From positions 372,001-436,000 of the forward strand of contig NZ_CP141179.1 of NCBI RefSeq assembly GCF_035599575.1: DNA of 64,000 bases, read 5' to 3'. This stretch comes from Roseovarius sp. Pro17 (lineage in GTDB: Bacteria > Pseudomonadota > Alphaproteobacteria > Rhodobacterales > Rhodobacteraceae). A program made the position numbers and the translations under genes. Below are positions 20,455 to 28,944 of the stretch, in pieces. Numbering within the stretch: position 1 is the stretch's first letter; each line of letters begins with the position of its first letter. The notes under the pieces are model-generated. The model was not told the DNA's origin, ran no database searches, and saw only the letters and a list, made by a program, of their open reading frames with translations.

Positions 20455-21678
20455 TCACAGCTTGTCGCGAAATCCCCGCGTCAGCCGCCCGATGACAAAG
20501 GAGGTGCGCGGGCTCCAGACATAGCGCGTGCGCTCGGCCTTGGTGGGGCGCACGCGCATCCGGGTGATCCCAAAGACGATTAGCACGATATGCCCTGCGG
20601 CAATCATCACGAACATCGCCGATGGACCGAACCCCTCAATCAGCTTTGAGGCTACAAGCGGCGCGGCAATCGCCCCCAGTGCGTAGAAAAACATCAGCGC
20701 CGCCGACAGTTCGACCCGCTGATCGGCAGTGGCAAAGTCGTTGGCATGGGCGGCGGCGACCGAATAAATCGGAAACGACGTCAGCCCAAAGAAGAACGCG
20801 GTCAGCATCACGCCCTCGGCCGACAGCACACCCAGCCACGCGGTGACTACGCAGCTGCACACGGCCGCGATGGATAGCCCAATCAGCACGTGCCGGCGGT
20901 CATATTTGTCCGCGAGCCAGCCCGCGGGGAATTGCGCGATCGCGCCCCCCAGCACAAAGGCGGCCAGAAACCACGCGATCTGCTCAACCGGCAGCCCGAC
21001 CTGTTGGCCATAAAGGGGGCCAACCATACGGAAGGTTGCACTGCTCATCGCCGCGACGACCACGGCGGCGGCGGCAAGAGGTGAGCACGCAATGGCAAGC
21101 CCGGGCCGCAGGCGCGGCGCCGAGGGCGTGTCTGGCTGTGTGGCTGTCGTCAGCGTGATCGGCAGCAACGCGGCGCAACAGACCAGTGCCAAGATGTTGT
21201 AGGACACGTATGACGCAGGCTCGAGCACCGAAATCAGCATCTGCGCCACCAGCGACGCGCCCATGTCCACAAGCCTATAGGTCCCCATAGCCCGCCCACG
21301 CGTCTCATTCGTGACCTTGGCTTGCAACCATGCCTCCAGCACGGTGTAGCAGCCCGCGACGCACAGCCCCATCGCCACGCGCATGGCCGCCCATGCCCAA
21401 GCGTCGACCACTAACATATGAGCGATCAGCGACATCGTTCCCGCGGCGGTGAACGCGGCAAAGGCGCGGCTATGCCCGACACTGCCCATCAGGCGCGGCG
21501 ACCACCAGCAACCTATAAAAAAGCCCAGAAAATGCGCCGAACCGAGCAGCCCGATTTCAGTCGTGCTAAACTCCAGCGCCAGACCGCTCAATGCGTCCAG
21601 CGGCCCCAAGCCGCCCGAAGCCAGCTGCATCAGGATCACCGACAGAAACAGCGCCGCGAAAGAGATCATCATACGCAT
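20455..21678 (-). CDS. MFS transporter
   Basis: A 407-residue inner-membrane transporter of the major facilitator superfamily with twelve apparent membrane helices in two halves. Between helices 2 and 3 it carries WWSPRLMGSVGHSRAF, a variant of motif A, and between helices 8 and 9 GWLADKYDRRHVLIG, a good motif A. The chosen start MRMMISFAAL places the first helix at the N-terminus; 19 more upstream codons are open but polar and arginine-rich. The family resembles YcaD-like MFS proteins; substrate unknown. It lies about 115 bp upstream of metG on the same strand. Confidence 0.85.
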   Translation of the reverse strand: MRMMISFAALFLSVILMQLASGGLGPLDALSGLALEFSTTEIGLLGSAHFLGFFIGCWWSPRLMGSVGHSRAFAAFTAAGTMSLIAHMLVVDAWAWAAMRVAMGLCVAGCYTVLEAWLQAKVTNETRGRAMGTYRLVDMGASLVAQMLISVLEPASYVSYNILALVCCAALLPITLTTATQPDTPSAPRLRPGLAIACSPLAAAAVVVAAMSSATFRMVGPLYGQQVGLPVEQIAWFLAAFVLGGAIAQFPAGWLADKYDRRHVLIGLSIAAVCSCVVTAWLGVLSAEGVMLTAFFFGLTSFPIYSVAAAHANDFATADQRVELSAALMFFYALGAIAAPLVASKLIEGFGPSAMFVMIAAGHIVLIVFGITRMRVRPTKAERTRYVWSPRTSFVIGRLTRGFRDKL

Positions 21679-21884
21679 CGTGCAGTCATTCCCGCTTGAG
21701 CGATCTCGCCCGCTTCGCCTGCCGCGAGATTGCACAGCCCAAAGGGGAAAGCCAAGCCTGCCGTATCGCTTGGCCGCAAATAATGCCGCCTGAATTGGTC
21801 GCCGATACTCTCAAATTCATTTTGGACGTGACCTCCCGCGCCAGGGCGTTACGTTGCGCGCCACAGACGAAAGGACCGATCCAG

Positions 21885-22928
21885 ATGAAGATGAACCCGC
21901 TTGGCCGTACCGGCCTTATGGTCTCGGAGCTGTGCCTAGGTTCGATGACATGGGGGACGCAGAACAACGAGGCCGAGGGCCACGCCCAGATCGACCGCGC
22001 GCTGGAGCAGGGTGTCAATTTCATCGACACCGCCGAAATGTATCCGGTTAATCCCAAGGGCCCAGAAACCCAAGGTCGCACCGAAGAGATCATCGGCACA
22101 TGGTTGGCCACCACCGGGCGCCGCCGCGATGTGATCCTCGCCAGCAAGATTTCGGGCGAAGGGCTCGCATATGTGCGCGACGGCGCGCCGATTACCGCCG
22201 CCAACATCCCCGAGGCTGTCGAAGGCTCGCTGAGGCGGCTACAGACCGATCATATCGACCTCTACCAATTTCACTGGCCTAATCGCGGCAGCTACATGTT
22301 TCGCCAGAACTGGACCTACGATCCCTCAGGCCAGAACACCGCCGAAGTTCTGGACAACATGCACGAGACGCTGGAGGCGCTCAGCCGCGAGGTCGCGCGC
22401 GGCACCATCGCCCATTTCGGCCTCTCCAACGAAAGCGCGTGGGGCACCGCCCAATTCCTGCGCATTGCCGAGGCGAATGGCTGGCCGCGCGTTGCCAGCA
22501 TCCAGAACGAATACTCTCTGCTGTGTCGACTCTATGATACCGATCTGGCCGAGCTGAGCGTGCATGAGGATGTCGGCCTGATGGCCTTTTCGCCCCTTGC
22601 GGCAGGGCTGCTGACCGGCAAGTATCAGGGCGGCGCAGTGCCGAATGGCTCGCGCATGACCTTCGTGAGCGATCTGGGCGGACGCACCACCGACCACGCG
22701 TTCAAGGCGACGCAGGCTTATCTGGACATTGCCGCGCGCCACGGGCTCGACCCAGCGCAGATGGCGATTGCATGGACGCTAACGCGCCCCTTCATGACCT
22801 CGTCGATCGTGGGCGCGACGACCACGGCACAGCTGGATCTGGCGCTGGATGCGGCGGATATCACGCTGAGCGATGAGGTGCTAAGCGAGATCGACAGCGC
22901 CCACCGCGCGCACCCCATGCCCTACTGA
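21885..22928 (+). CDS. Tas-like aldo/keto reductase
   Basis: NADP(H)-dependent aldo-keto reductase of 347 residues. The catalytic tetrad is visible: Asp and Tyr in NFIDTAEMYP, Lys in ILASKISGE, His in DLYQFHWPNRG. The start MKMNPLGRTGLMVSELCLGSM is the typical opening of the Tas/YghZ-like group, and the insert PVNPKGPETQGRTEEIIG after the Tyr is specific to Tas. The C-terminal TSSIVGATTTAQL binds the cofactor phosphate. Physiological substrate unknown. The open frame continues 98 codons upstream without family resemblance, so the ATG at 21885 was chosen. Confidence 0.9.
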   Translation: MKMNPLGRTGLMVSELCLGSMTWGTQNNEAEGHAQIDRALEQGVNFIDTAEMYPVNPKGPETQGRTEEIIGTWLATTGRRRDVILASKISGEGLAYVRDGAPITAANIPEAVEGSLRRLQTDHIDLYQFHWPNRGSYMFRQNWTYDPSGQNTAEVLDNMHETLEALSREVARGTIAHFGLSNESAWGTAQFLRIAEANGWPRVASIQNEYSLLCRLYDTDLAELSVHEDVGLMAFSPLAAGLLTGKYQGGAVPNGSRMTFVSDLGGRTTDHAFKATQAYLDIAARHGLDPAQMAIAWTLTRPFMTSSIVGATTTAQLDLALDAADITLSDEVLSEIDSAHRAHPMPY

Positions 22929-22938
22929 CCCGCGCCCC

Positions 22939-23802
22939 TCATGGCCGCGTTTCGCCCGCGAGGCCGCGCAAGTAGTTTGGCATCTCGCGGTCCGCCACCG
23001 ACGCTTCGCGTAGCAGATGGTCGAAATGGCCGGTCAGGGCCTGCACGCGCTCGGTATCGCGAAAGGCCATGTAGTTGCGCCCGATATAGACCACGGCCAG
23101 TAAGGGGCCGAATATGGTGACCGGCGCGGAATAGACGCGGCGCGCGTCGAACAGCGATAGACGCAGGCGCGGATATAGCTGCTCGGTCACCTCGATCAGC
23201 TGGGCAATCTGGGCGCGCCGAATGTCCAGCGGCAGGCCGCGATAATACCCCTCGCCGCGCGCGAAACTATGCATCTCGTATAGGGGCAGCGCGATTTCAT
23301 AATCTGACTGCGCACCGCGCATCCACTCTAGCCGGTCCTCGGACGCGCCGATCACCTGATCGGTGCTACGGCCCAGATGGGGGGCGTATTCCCATTCCAG
23401 CATCTCCCGTGTTTTCAGCATATCGGGCAATGAGGCAGGGACATGGCGGATTTTGTAACCTGCCGCCTCCTTGTGCCACTCAAATATCTGGGCATCGACC
23501 ACCGCGCGTGGCGCGTCGGTCAGCGACAGCGAATTGGCCAGAATATCCGCTGCGGTCTCGGGCCGATCAGTCAACCCCAACAGCCAATCGGCCGAGACGC
23601 CCAAACTGCGTGCGCATTCGCCCACCACCTGCGCGTTGGGCAACCGCGCGCCCACGCCCGACAACAGTTGCGACACGGTCGAACGGTCGACACCGATGGC
23701 GCGGGCCAGCGCGCTCTGGCTGAGGCGGCGCATGCCCATTGCCTCGCCCAATCGCGAGCGAAAAAGGGTCGCGCGGGCGCGTTTGTCGGTTTTTACCATC
23801 AT
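22939..23802 (-). CDS. XRE-family transcriptional regulator
   Basis: A 287-residue DNA-binding protein. Residues 28-50 form an XRE helix-turn-helix (LSQSALARAIGVDRSTVSQLLSG), followed by a linker and a roughly 190-residue C-terminal domain of unknown ligand containing EYAPHLGRSTDQVIGASEDRLEWM and YYRGLPLDIRRAQ. The start ATG at 23802 has no Shine-Dalgarno: a 14-bp palindrome occupies that place, suggesting autoregulation or a leaderless message. It is divergent from the DUF2061/desaturase pair, which it most likely controls. It converges closely on the aldo-keto reductase (10 bp). Confidence 0.85.
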   Translation of the reverse strand: MMVKTDKRARATLFRSRLGEAMGMRRLSQSALARAIGVDRSTVSQLLSGVGARLPNAQVVGECARSLGVSADWLLGLTDRPETAADILANSLSLTDAPRAVVDAQIFEWHKEAAGYKIRHVPASLPDMLKTREMLEWEYAPHLGRSTDQVIGASEDRLEWMRGAQSDYEIALPLYEMHSFARGEGYYRGLPLDIRRAQIAQLIEVTEQLYPRLRLSLFDARRVYSAPVTIFGPLLAVVYIGRNYMAFRDTERVQALTGHFDHLLREASVADREMPNYLRGLAGETRP

Positions 23803-23804
23803 TG

Positions 23805-23818
23805 GTGATAAATATCAC
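23805..23818. promoter_or_regulatory. Palindromic operator candidate at the XRE start
   Basis: GTGATA-AA-TATCAC is a perfect inverted repeat of 14 bp, 3 bp upstream of the XRE start codon and about 90 bp from the divergent DUF2061 start. Its position suits binding by the XRE protein itself. Confidence 0.55.
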
Positions 23819-23876
23819 AGATGCAGGGAAATGTTAACTGCATACGCAATGTTCAGACATCACAGCGCCAGATACC

Positions 23877-23898
23877 CCTGACCTTATATATTGTCAGG
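23877..23898. promoter_or_regulatory. Hyphenated palindrome over the DUF2061 ribosome site
   Basis: CCTGAC (23877-23882) and GTCAGG (23893-23898) are inverted repeats separated by the AT-rich CTTATATATT. The right arm overlaps the AGGAGG ribosome site of the next gene. It could be an operator or an mRNA hairpin that hides the ribosome site; the spacer could also serve as a -10 box (TATATT). Confidence 0.45.
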
Positions 23899-23905
23899 AG
23901 GATTT

Positions 23906-24112
23906 ATGGAACGGCCCAGACGCACGCTGGTCAAGTCGATCATCTGGAACATCAACGGCCTAGCGATGATGAGCGTCGTGGGCTACGCGATGACAGGTTC
24001 GGCGGGGGTGGGCGGTGCGATAGCGATGATCAACACCGTGATCGGCCTCAGTCTCTACTTCCTTTACGAACGAATCTGGTCACGTATTTCATGGGGACGC
24101 GCCGATGCGTGA
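23906..24112 (+). CDS. DUF2061 small membrane protein
   Basis: A 68-residue inner-membrane protein matching the DUF2061 family: RRTLVKSIIWNINGLAMM at the start, then a helix hairpin ending TVIGLSLYFLYERIWSRISWG. Two membrane helices are apparent. The ATG at 23906 follows AGGAGG at ideal spacing; an upstream GTG-type start is less likely. Its function is unknown in general. It overlaps the desaturase gene by 8 nt, so the two are translated together, which suggests a role in the membrane linked to fatty acid modification. Confidence 0.8.
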   Translation: MERPRRTLVKSIIWNINGLAMMSVVGYAMTGSAGVGGAIAMINTVIGLSLYFLYERIWSRISWGRADA

Positions 24113-24989
24113 CGTTGAGTGGCCAACGCTAGCCTTGCTGATTGCGGTCTATGCGCTCTGGGCCGTTGCCACGACTTGGGCTGCGGCGCTGTGGCTGCCG
24201 CTGGGCATGACGTTGGCGGCTCTTGCAATTGCGCAACATTCCTCGCTTTGCCACGAGGCGCTGCATGGCCACCCCTTCGCCAACACACGTGCTAATGTGG
24301 CCGCAGTTTTCCCCGCGCTCGGGCTGTTCGTGCCGTATCTACGCTTTCGCGACACGCATCTGGCGCATCACTGCGATGCGCTATTGACGGATCCCTACGA
24401 CGACCCGGAAACGAATTACCTCGACCCCGTGGTCTGGGCGCGCATACCCGGCACGCTACGTGCAGCGCTGATATTCAACAACACGCTCTTGGGTCGGCTG
24501 ATCATCGGGCCGGCAATCGGCATGGCCGCTTTTCTGCGGGGCGACTGGCGTGCGATCAGGGCGTGCGACAGATCTGTGCGGCGCGCGTGGCTGGTGCATC
24601 TGGCGGCGGTGGCGCCGGTTCTGGTCTGGGTCTGGATGTCGCCCATGCCGATCTGGACCTACCTCATCGCCGCCTATGGCGCGATGTCGTTGCTCAAAAT
24701 CCGCACTTTCCTTGAGCACCGCGCGCATGAGCGCGCAAGCGGACGCACCGTTGTGATCGAAGATCGCGGGCCTTTGGCGTTGCTTTTCCTCAACAATAAT
24801 TATCATGTCGTCCATCACATGCACCCGCAGATCGCGTGGTATCGCCTGCCGCGCCTTTATGCGCAAAATCGCGCGCATTACCTCGCGCGCAACGGCGGCT
24901 ACGTTTATCGCAGCTATGGCCAGATTTTCCGTCAGTACCTATTACGTGCCAAGGACAGCGTAGCGCATCCGCTCTGGCCGCGGCCGTGA
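24105..24989 (+). CDS. Fatty acid desaturase
   Basis: Integral-membrane di-iron desaturase, 294 residues. The histidine boxes are HEALHGH (near residue 49), HLAHH (near 85) and HVVHH (near 235), with NNNYHVVHHMHPQIAWYRLP as the family's third-box context. Several membrane helices separate the boxes. It overlaps DUF2061 and faces an XRE regulator, giving a self-contained module for adjusting membrane unsaturation. The acyl substrate and double-bond position cannot be predicted; a carotenoid or sphingolipid-type substrate is a less likely alternative. Confidence 0.88.
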   Translation: MRDVEWPTLALLIAVYALWAVATTWAAALWLPLGMTLAALAIAQHSSLCHEALHGHPFANTRANVAAVFPALGLFVPYLRFRDTHLAHHCDALLTDPYDDPETNYLDPVVWARIPGTLRAALIFNNTLLGRLIIGPAIGMAAFLRGDWRAIRACDRSVRRAWLVHLAAVAPVLVWVWMSPMPIWTYLIAAYGAMSLLKIRTFLEHRAHERASGRTVVIEDRGPLALLFLNNNYHVVHHMHPQIAWYRLPRLYAQNRAHYLARNGGYVYRSYGQIFRQYLLRAKDSVAHPLWPRP

Positions 24990-25008
24990 TTTGAGGGCAT
25001 GAGGGGCC

Positions 25009-25902
25009 ATGTCTGCATGGGTCCTCCTCGCTATCGCCGCCGCCGCGTTTCAGACGCTGCGCTTTGTGCTGCAAAAGCATCTGAGCATGGGCGCGCTGTC
25101 GGTGGGCGGCGCGACCTTCGCGCGTTTCGCCTATTCGATGCCGTTCGTGGTGGTGCTGGCGACCCTCTATGTCTGGCAAATGGGTGCGGGGCTGCCACGC
25201 CTTTCGCCGCTGTTCTGGGCCTACGCGCTGTCGGGCGGGCTGGCGCAAATATTGGCGACGTGGTGCATGGTTGCCCTCTTCGCCGCGCGCAACTTTGCCG
25301 TCGGTATCACCTTCAAAAAGACCGAGACGGTGCAGACCGCGCTGATCGGGCTCGTCGTCCTTGGCGATCGGGTCAGCATGGCGGGCATGGCGGCGATCCT
25401 GATCGGCCTCGTCGGTGTTGTGGTCCTGTCGGGCGGCGCGGGGGCCGATCGCTGGCGCATATTCAACCGGGCAGCGGCGCTGGGGCTGGTCGCCGGGGCG
25501 CTGTTTGCCGTGTCGGCGGTGGGGTATCGCGGCGCAACGCTGGAGGTCGCGAGTGAGGATGCGTTCATGCGCGCGCTGGTTACGCTGGCCGCGGTTACCA
25601 CTTCGCAGGCGGTCGCCATGGCGCTATGGTTGCGCTGGCGCGAGGTCGGCGAAATCGGGCGCGTGATCGCCGCACGGCGCAAGGCGGTCTGGATGGGGCT
25701 GACCGGGTTGGGCGGCAGCCTGTGCTGGTTCACGGCTTTCACGCTACAAAACGCAGCCTATGTATTCGCCGTCGGGCAGGTCGAAGTGATCTTTTCACTG
25801 ATCGCCGCGCGTGTGTTTTTTGGCGAGCGGATCACACGGCGCGAGGGCATCGGCGTGACGCTGGTCACATGCTCGGTTCTTGCAGTGGGCTTTTTCCGCT
25901 GA
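25009..25902 (+). CDS. DMT-superfamily (EamA) transporter
   Basis: A 297-residue inner-membrane protein with ten apparent helices in two EamA repeats (residues about 2-135 and 150-290). It begins MSAWVLLAIAAAAFQTLRFVLQK, typical for this group, and has GKSxx-like loops replaced by FKKTETVQTALIGLVVLGD. These carriers usually export amino acids or metabolites. It lies 20 nt behind the desaturase and may be in the same transcript, though the function need not be linked. Its end overlaps the convergent Nudix gene by 38 bp. Confidence 0.85.
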   Translation: MSAWVLLAIAAAAFQTLRFVLQKHLSMGALSVGGATFARFAYSMPFVVVLATLYVWQMGAGLPRLSPLFWAYALSGGLAQILATWCMVALFAARNFAVGITFKKTETVQTALIGLVVLGDRVSMAGMAAILIGLVGVVVLSGGAGADRWRIFNRAAALGLVAGALFAVSAVGYRGATLEVASEDAFMRALVTLAAVTTSQAVAMALWLRWREVGEIGRVIAARRKAVWMGLTGLGGSLCWFTAFTLQNAAYVFAVGQVEVIFSLIAARVFFGERITRREGIGVTLVTCSVLAVGFFR

Positions 25903-26572
25903 GGCGCAAAAACAGGCTTTCTTCGTCATCATTGCGAAAGAATGGTACCGATGCCGGAGGAGATGGATCATGCGCCCGCGCTGCTACTTCGGCCAGAACG
26001 ACCTCGGTGATGAAGGGCAGATCAAAGCGCCGCGCTTCGGGTAATGGCACCCATTGCAGATGAGACAACTCGTCCGTGGCGGCGCTGAAATCATCCGGAT
26101 CGCCCGCGATATGTCCAGCATCAATGAGGAAAAACCGTGCATCAAAGCGCCTTGGACGGCCCGGCGGTGTGATCGCGCGGAATACGAACTGAAGCGCGGT
26201 TGCGTCCGGCACTTGGCCGCGCGCGGCGAAACTGGACCAATCCTCGGGGATAGCGCAGGGCCATGCGCCCGGTTGCCCAACGATAAGGCCTGATTCCTCC
26301 CACAACTCGCGAATTGCAGCGGCGGCGAGGGCGCAGGCGAGGCCCGGTGCGCTGTCTTCGTCCAGCCGCCCGGCGCAAAGTGCAGGCAGTGGGGCCATCA
26401 GCGGCACAGAGGCGTCGCCCGGATCGACCGCACCGCCTGGGAATACGAACTTGCTGGGCATGAAGGCCGCTGATGCGCCTCGCTGGCCCATCAACACGCG
26501 CGGCGCAGGGCCGTCGCGACGCAATACTATGACGGTGGCCGCGTCGCGGATTGGCGCCTGCTGGTCTGGCAT
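25865..26572 (-). CDS. NUDIX hydrolase
   Basis: A 235-residue cytoplasmic Nudix hydrolase. The Nudix box G-x5-E-x7-REUxEExGU is recognisable in stretched form: VFPGGAVDPGD for the opening and AAAIRELWEESGLI for the catalytic helix, with an insert between them of about 30 residues. The N-terminal strand is TVIVLRRDGPAPRVLMGQRG. This insert type matches the group related to mammalian NUDT19, which acts on CoA esters, but substrate is not certain. It follows the DUF983 gene by 21 nt and ends inside the convergent DMT gene. Confidence 0.85.
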   Translation of the reverse strand: MPDQQAPIRDAATVIVLRRDGPAPRVLMGQRGASAAFMPSKFVFPGGAVDPGDASVPLMAPLPALCAGRLDEDSAPGLACALAAAAIRELWEESGLIVGQPGAWPCAIPEDWSSFAARGQVPDATALQFVFRAITPPGRPRRFDARFFLIDAGHIAGDPDDFSAATDELSHLQWVPLPEARRFDLPFITEVVLAEVAARAHDPSPPASVPFFRNDDEESLFLRLSGKSPLQEPSM

Positions 26573-26593
26573 TTCGGTTCCTTTCGCGGAATT

Positions 26594-26983
26594 TCAGACG
26601 CTGGAGCCGAACCCGTGCATCTGCCGCGCCCATTGGAACGCGACCACCGCGCCCTTAAGCCGCGGCAAAAGATACAGCGACAGACCCACGCAGCCAATGG
26701 CGAAGATCGTGAACAAAAGCAGAGGATCGGGTCGGAACTGAACGAAAACAATATGCAGCGCGGGGGCCATTATATGGCCGACGATCAGGATCGTCAGGTA
26801 GGCCGGGCCGTCATCGGCGCGGTGCTGTGACAGATCCTCACGGCATACGGCGCAGGCGTCGCGCACCTTGAGATAGCTTTTGAGCAGCGGGCCCGAGCCG
26901 CAATTTGGGCACTTGCAGCGAAATCCCTTGCGCAGCGCGGGCCATAGCGCGCGCTCATTTATGGAACTGGTATTGTCGGTCAT
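26594..26983 (-). CDS. DUF983 membrane protein
   Basis: A 129-residue protein of the DUF983 family. It has a zinc-ribbon-like start with RKGFRCKCPNCGSGPLL and, 20 residues on, CAVCRED, then two membrane helices (LTILIVGHIMAPALHIVF and FTIFAIGCVGLSLYLLPRLKG). The start MTDNTSSINERALWP is chosen because upstream open codons are arginine-rich and unlike the family. It is the first gene of a pair with the Nudix hydrolase. Function unknown; homologues are often near cytochrome oxidase or Nudix genes. Confidence 0.85.
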   Translation of the reverse strand: MTDNTSSINERALWPALRKGFRCKCPNCGSGPLLKSYLKVRDACAVCREDLSQHRADDGPAYLTILIVGHIMAPALHIVFVQFRPDPLLLFTIFAIGCVGLSLYLLPRLKGAVVAFQWARQMHGFGSSV

Positions 26984-27165
26984 GGACGCCTCGAAGCTGA
27001 GAAGCGTGCAATCTGCTGCAGGATCAATGAAATTGAAAGGGGCAAGAGGCTGTGCGCGCCTAAGTCGCGCGGATTTGCCGCGCCGCAGGCGGCGGATGGC
27101 CAAGCTCACATCAGATCAAGTTGCTTGTTGCGTTCGTGATCTGAGGAGGCAGCACGACCTCCGGT

Positions 27166-28572
27166 TCAGGCTGCCGGGCGCGCACTGATCGTGACAGTGT
27201 TGCGCCCACGCGCCTTGGCCCGGTAAAGCGCGCGATCGGCCTGTTCGAGCAAGGCGTCGATTCGCCCATTTGCATCCTCGTCCTCAGCGCCCTCATTAGC
27301 GGTTTCGCCCATGGCGACGCCGATACTGACGGTCACATGGGCGGGTTGGCTTTGGCCGCGTATCGTGATGCCTGCCTCTGCGATGCGCCTGCATAGCCGA
27401 TCGGCAGCCTGACGCGCCTCGGCGCCGTTTGCACCGGGCATGACGATCAGAAATTCTTCGCCGCCGATACGGGCGACCAGATCGACCTCGCGCACGCTGC
27501 TGCCCAAAAGGTCGGCGACGTGGCACAGCACCCGGTCGCCAGCGGCATGACCCAGCCGGTCGTTGATCTGCTTGAAATGATCCAGATCGGCCAGCATCAC
27601 GGCAAAGCTGCGCGCCTGAGAGCCATTGGCCATCGCCAGCTCCTTGAGGAAAGGCATGGCGAAGCGTCGGTTGTAGAGTCCCGTCAGCGGGTCGATCATC
27701 GCGGCGCGCAAACCGTCATGAAGGCGCGTGCGCAGATGGTCTACGGCTTGCTTGCGCTGGATCTGGCGAGTCAGGCGCAGAGTTAGCTCGTCCAGCTCGG
27801 CGGGGCCGATGATCACGTCGCTGGCGCCCAGATCCAGCAAGCTGGCAGCCAAAGCGCGTGAACCGATAGGGACGAGGCAGACGATACGGCTGTGACGCGC
27901 CTCGGGCGATGCGCGCAGTTCTGCCATTAGTTCAAGGCCGGTCTCGTTCGCGCCCTCAGGGATCAGCATGACAAAGACGTCTGCCGCTGGAGCGCCGGGC
28001 GATCCCGTCACCGGGCCGCCTGCCTCCAGCGCGGTGATCTGGTGGTGACAGGAACTGCGCAGACGGGTTCGCAGCGCCATCGCGTCGGACATGTGTACGC
28101 CGAGGATCGTGATGCGCCCCGCCCTCAGCAACCCACCTTGCGCCTCGCCGAAGCCTGCGGCGCAATCGGGGCCTGCGTTCAGGCGCATGTCCTGCAGCGC
28201 GTGATGTTGGCGCAGCAATCCGCGCAGTCGGGCCAGCATGATCCGCTCGTCAATCGGCTGAGAGATCACATCATCGGCACCGGCGCGCAGCGCGGCAACG
28301 CGAGCCTCGCCGGTATCCTCGGGCAGGAGGGCCACGATAGGCACTATGGCCAGATCGGGCCGCGCGCGCAGCGCAGCGATAAGATCGCCGCACTCCATGT
28401 CGGTGAGGGCTGCGCCCACGATAATCAGGTCGGGCCTCAGGTCACGCGCAATCGCCATGGCACCGCCGCCCGACGACGCCTGATGTACCTCGAAATGTGC
28501 CGCCGAAAGCTTGACCTTCAGCACGATCCTGTTGGTCGCCACAGCGTCCACGATCAAAATTTTCCCTGACAT
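27166..28572 (-). CDS. pleD: PleD-type diguanylate cyclase with degenerate receivers
   Basis: Produces c-di-GMP from two GTP. The 468 residues form two receiver-like domains (about 3-120 and 152-275) and a GGDEF domain (about 290-465). The active site is GGEEF at 370-374 and the inhibitory I-site RxxD is REVD at 361-364, so cyclase activity with product control is expected. In the first receiver the phosphoacceptor position 53 is Gly (LIIVGAALTD), the conserved Lys near 105 is Gln (SQPID), and the usual DD pair near 9-10 is DA. The second receiver also lacks an Asp (DVFVMLIPEG). Hence classic PleD phosphorylation is unlikely. Divergent from DUF3572. Confidence 0.9.
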   Translation of the reverse strand: MSGKILIVDAVATNRIVLKVKLSAAHFEVHQASSGGGAMAIARDLRPDLIIVGAALTDMECGDLIAALRARPDLAIVPIVALLPEDTGEARVAALRAGADDVISQPIDERIMLARLRGLLRQHHALQDMRLNAGPDCAAGFGEAQGGLLRAGRITILGVHMSDAMALRTRLRSSCHHQITALEAGGPVTGSPGAPAADVFVMLIPEGANETGLELMAELRASPEARHSRIVCLVPIGSRALAASLLDLGASDVIIGPAELDELTLRLTRQIQRKQAVDHLRTRLHDGLRAAMIDPLTGLYNRRFAMPFLKELAMANGSQARSFAVMLADLDHFKQINDRLGHAAGDRVLCHVADLLGSSVREVDLVARIGGEEFLIVMPGANGAEARQAADRLCRRIAEAGITIRGQSQPAHVTVSIGVAMGETANEGAEDEDANGRIDALLEQADRALYRAKARGRNTVTISARPAA

Positions 28573-28659
28573 GGGCGAACGCCTTTCTGACTTGCCCTAT
28601 TCTCTGGCTCGACTATCCATGCAAGAAGTTAAGAAAACCTTTCCGGGAAATTTAGCATC

Positions 28660-28944
28660 ATGAAGCATACGCGGGAATCCGCCGAAACGATCGCTCTTCG
28701 CTGCCTTGGCTGGCTGCTGGCTAACGAAGAGCTGGTTCCGGTCTTCATGGGTGCGACTGGTGCGGGTGAGGATGATCTGCGGCGGGGCGCTTCTGATCCG
28801 GCATTTCTGGCAGGGGTGTTGGATTTTGTGATGATGAACGATCAGTGGGTCATCGATTTCTGCGCGGCCGAGCAGTTGGCGACCGACGCACCCATGCAGG
28901 CGCGCGTGATGCTGCCCGGCGGGCAAGAGGAGCACTGGACATGA
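28660..28944 (+). CDS. DUF3572 protein
   Basis: A 94-residue cytoplasmic protein of the DUF3572 family: AETIALRCLGWLLANEELVPVFMGATGAG, then DPAFLAGVLDFVMMNDQWVIDFC, the two helical blocks typical for this small alphaproteobacterial family. Function unknown. It overlaps the phosphatase gene by ATGA, so both are read in one transcript, and it is divergent from pleD, an order seen widely in alphaproteobacteria. Confidence 0.85.
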   Translation: MKHTRESAETIALRCLGWLLANEELVPVFMGATGAGEDDLRRGASDPAFLAGVLDFVMMNDQWVIDFCAAEQLATDAPMQARVMLPGGQEEHWT

